A stretch of DNA of 64,000 nt from Pseudomonadota bacterium (GTDB lineage: Bacteria > Pseudomonadota > Gammaproteobacteria > Burkholderiales > Burkholderiaceae_C): positions 1 through 64,000 of the forward strand of contig JAFEDY010000036.1 in NCBI GenBank assembly GCA_018241405.1. The letters run 5' to 3'. Shown here one piece after another: positions 63,648 to 64,000 of this stretch. Position 1 is the stretch's first letter, and each line of letters starts with the position of its first letter. The notes under the pieces are model-generated. The model worked only from the letters and a program-made list of their open reading frames with translations. It made no database searches and was not told the origin of the DNA. A program made the translations under genes and the position numbers.

Positions 63648-64000
63648 CTACGCCGAGGCGGGTTCGCCCTCGCCAACGCCCTGCACCGCCACGGCGCAAT
63701 ACTTGAACTCGGGGATCTTGCCGAACGGGTCCAGCGCCGCGTTGGTCAGCAGGTTGGCCGCCGCCTCCACGTAGGCGAAGGGCATGAACACCGCGCCGCA
63801 CGGCGTGCCGTCGTCGCGGCGCACGCGCACCTGCACCGCGCCGCGGCGCGAGCGTATCGCCGCCCAATCCCCCGGCGCCAGGCCCAGGCGCGCGAGCTCG
63901 TCGCCATGCAGCGAGGCCGTGGCGACCGGCTCTATGGCGTCGAGCACGGCCGAGCGCCGCGTCATGCTGCCTGTGTGCCAGTGCTCCAGCTGGCGGCCCG
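63648..64000 (-). CDS. formate dehydrogenase alpha subunit, C-terminal part (cut by window edge)
   Basis: The 3' end of a molybdopterin oxidoreductase gene running leftward out of the window; about 116 residues are visible. GRQLEHWHTGSMTRRS and the following FMPFAYVEAAANLLTNAALDP match the molydopterin-dinucleotide-binding domain of NAD-dependent formate dehydrogenase (FdhA/FdsA). It ends in VGEGEPASA. With fdhD directly downstream, this is the tail of an fdh operon whose other genes lie beyond base 64000. Confidence 0.9.
   Translation of the reverse strand, partial: GRQLEHWHTGSMTRRSAVLDAIEPVATASLHGDELARLGLAPGDWAAIRSRRGAVQVRVRRDDGTPCGAVFMPFAYVEAAANLLTNAALDPFGKIPEFKYCAVAVQGVGEGEPASA

Overview
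The window is 64 kb of dense, high-GC bacterial chromosome with 61 protein genes (two cut by the window edges) and one tRNA-Ser. Gene content (tripartite tricarboxylate carrier genes, a single LolC/E-type permease beside lolD, an NAD-type fdhD cluster, paired DUF1800/DUF1501 genes, a TctAB pair) and the family of short palindromic repeats point to a betaproteobacterium of the order Burkholderiales, most likely family Comamonadaceae (Acidovorax/Alicycliphilus/Comamonas-like). That placement is inference from gene families and remembered repeat types, not from a search. No phage, transposase gene, CRISPR array or rRNA was seen.

Layout. 1-5116: ABC importer (two permeases, ATPase) with a calcineurin-type phosphodiesterase, then a Na+/phosphate cotransporter, which together read as a phosphorus-acquisition block. 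5126-10084: SBF-type Na+ symporter divergent from a LysR regulator, a NUDIX hydrolase and quinone oxidoreductase pair, a MITE-like palindrome, and an EamA exporter. 10089-16816: a tightly overlapped SDR / DctP-like binding protein / GGDEF-EAL operon, then tctA and tctB. 16970-21488: a leftward chain of ArsR-family regulator, DUF2892, TatD, DNA-deoxyinosine glycosylase, spermidine-synthase-like protein and GspE-like ATPase, with an AhpD-like gene diverging from the regulator. 22091-26095: membrane-anchored trypsin-like protease, MoxR, DUF58 and BatA-type vWA protein. 26096-26841 is gene-free and filled by a 660-base palindromic element. 26842-35875: housekeeping genes (lolD, lolC/E, recJ, PHP phosphatase, yciO, site-2 protease, trpS). 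36067-40917: response regulator, FecR/LysM surface protein and CHASE2 histidine kinase. 40946-44380: lower-GC polysaccharide genes (EpsB-like priming transferase and O-antigen-ligase-like protein). 44511-44600: tRNA-Ser(CGA). 44754-47875: DUF1800/DUF1501 pair. 47924-60174: mostly housekeeping (serS, ispH, slpA-type FKBP, radC, Smr protein, truncated haemoglobin, DksA-like protein). 60190-64000: FtsX-type permease, fdhD and the 3' end of a formate dehydrogenase alpha gene.

How the genes work together. Many neighbours overlap by 1-14 bases (ATGA, TGATG, GTGA, TTGA junctions), so the operons are probably translationally coupled. The clearest regulatory site is at the ArsR-family gene, where a near-consensus sigma-70 promoter is overlaid by a TTAGT/ACTAA inverted repeat. 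The regulator carries the two-cysteine pattern of persulfide sensors of the BigR/SqrR type. The most unusual DNA is non-coding: a giant palindrome whose two arms each keep a different perfect hairpin, two copies of a 30-base terminal-inverted-repeat element placed just upstream of genes, and a short palindromic repeat inserted in frame within the NUDIX gene with degenerate relatives elsewhere.
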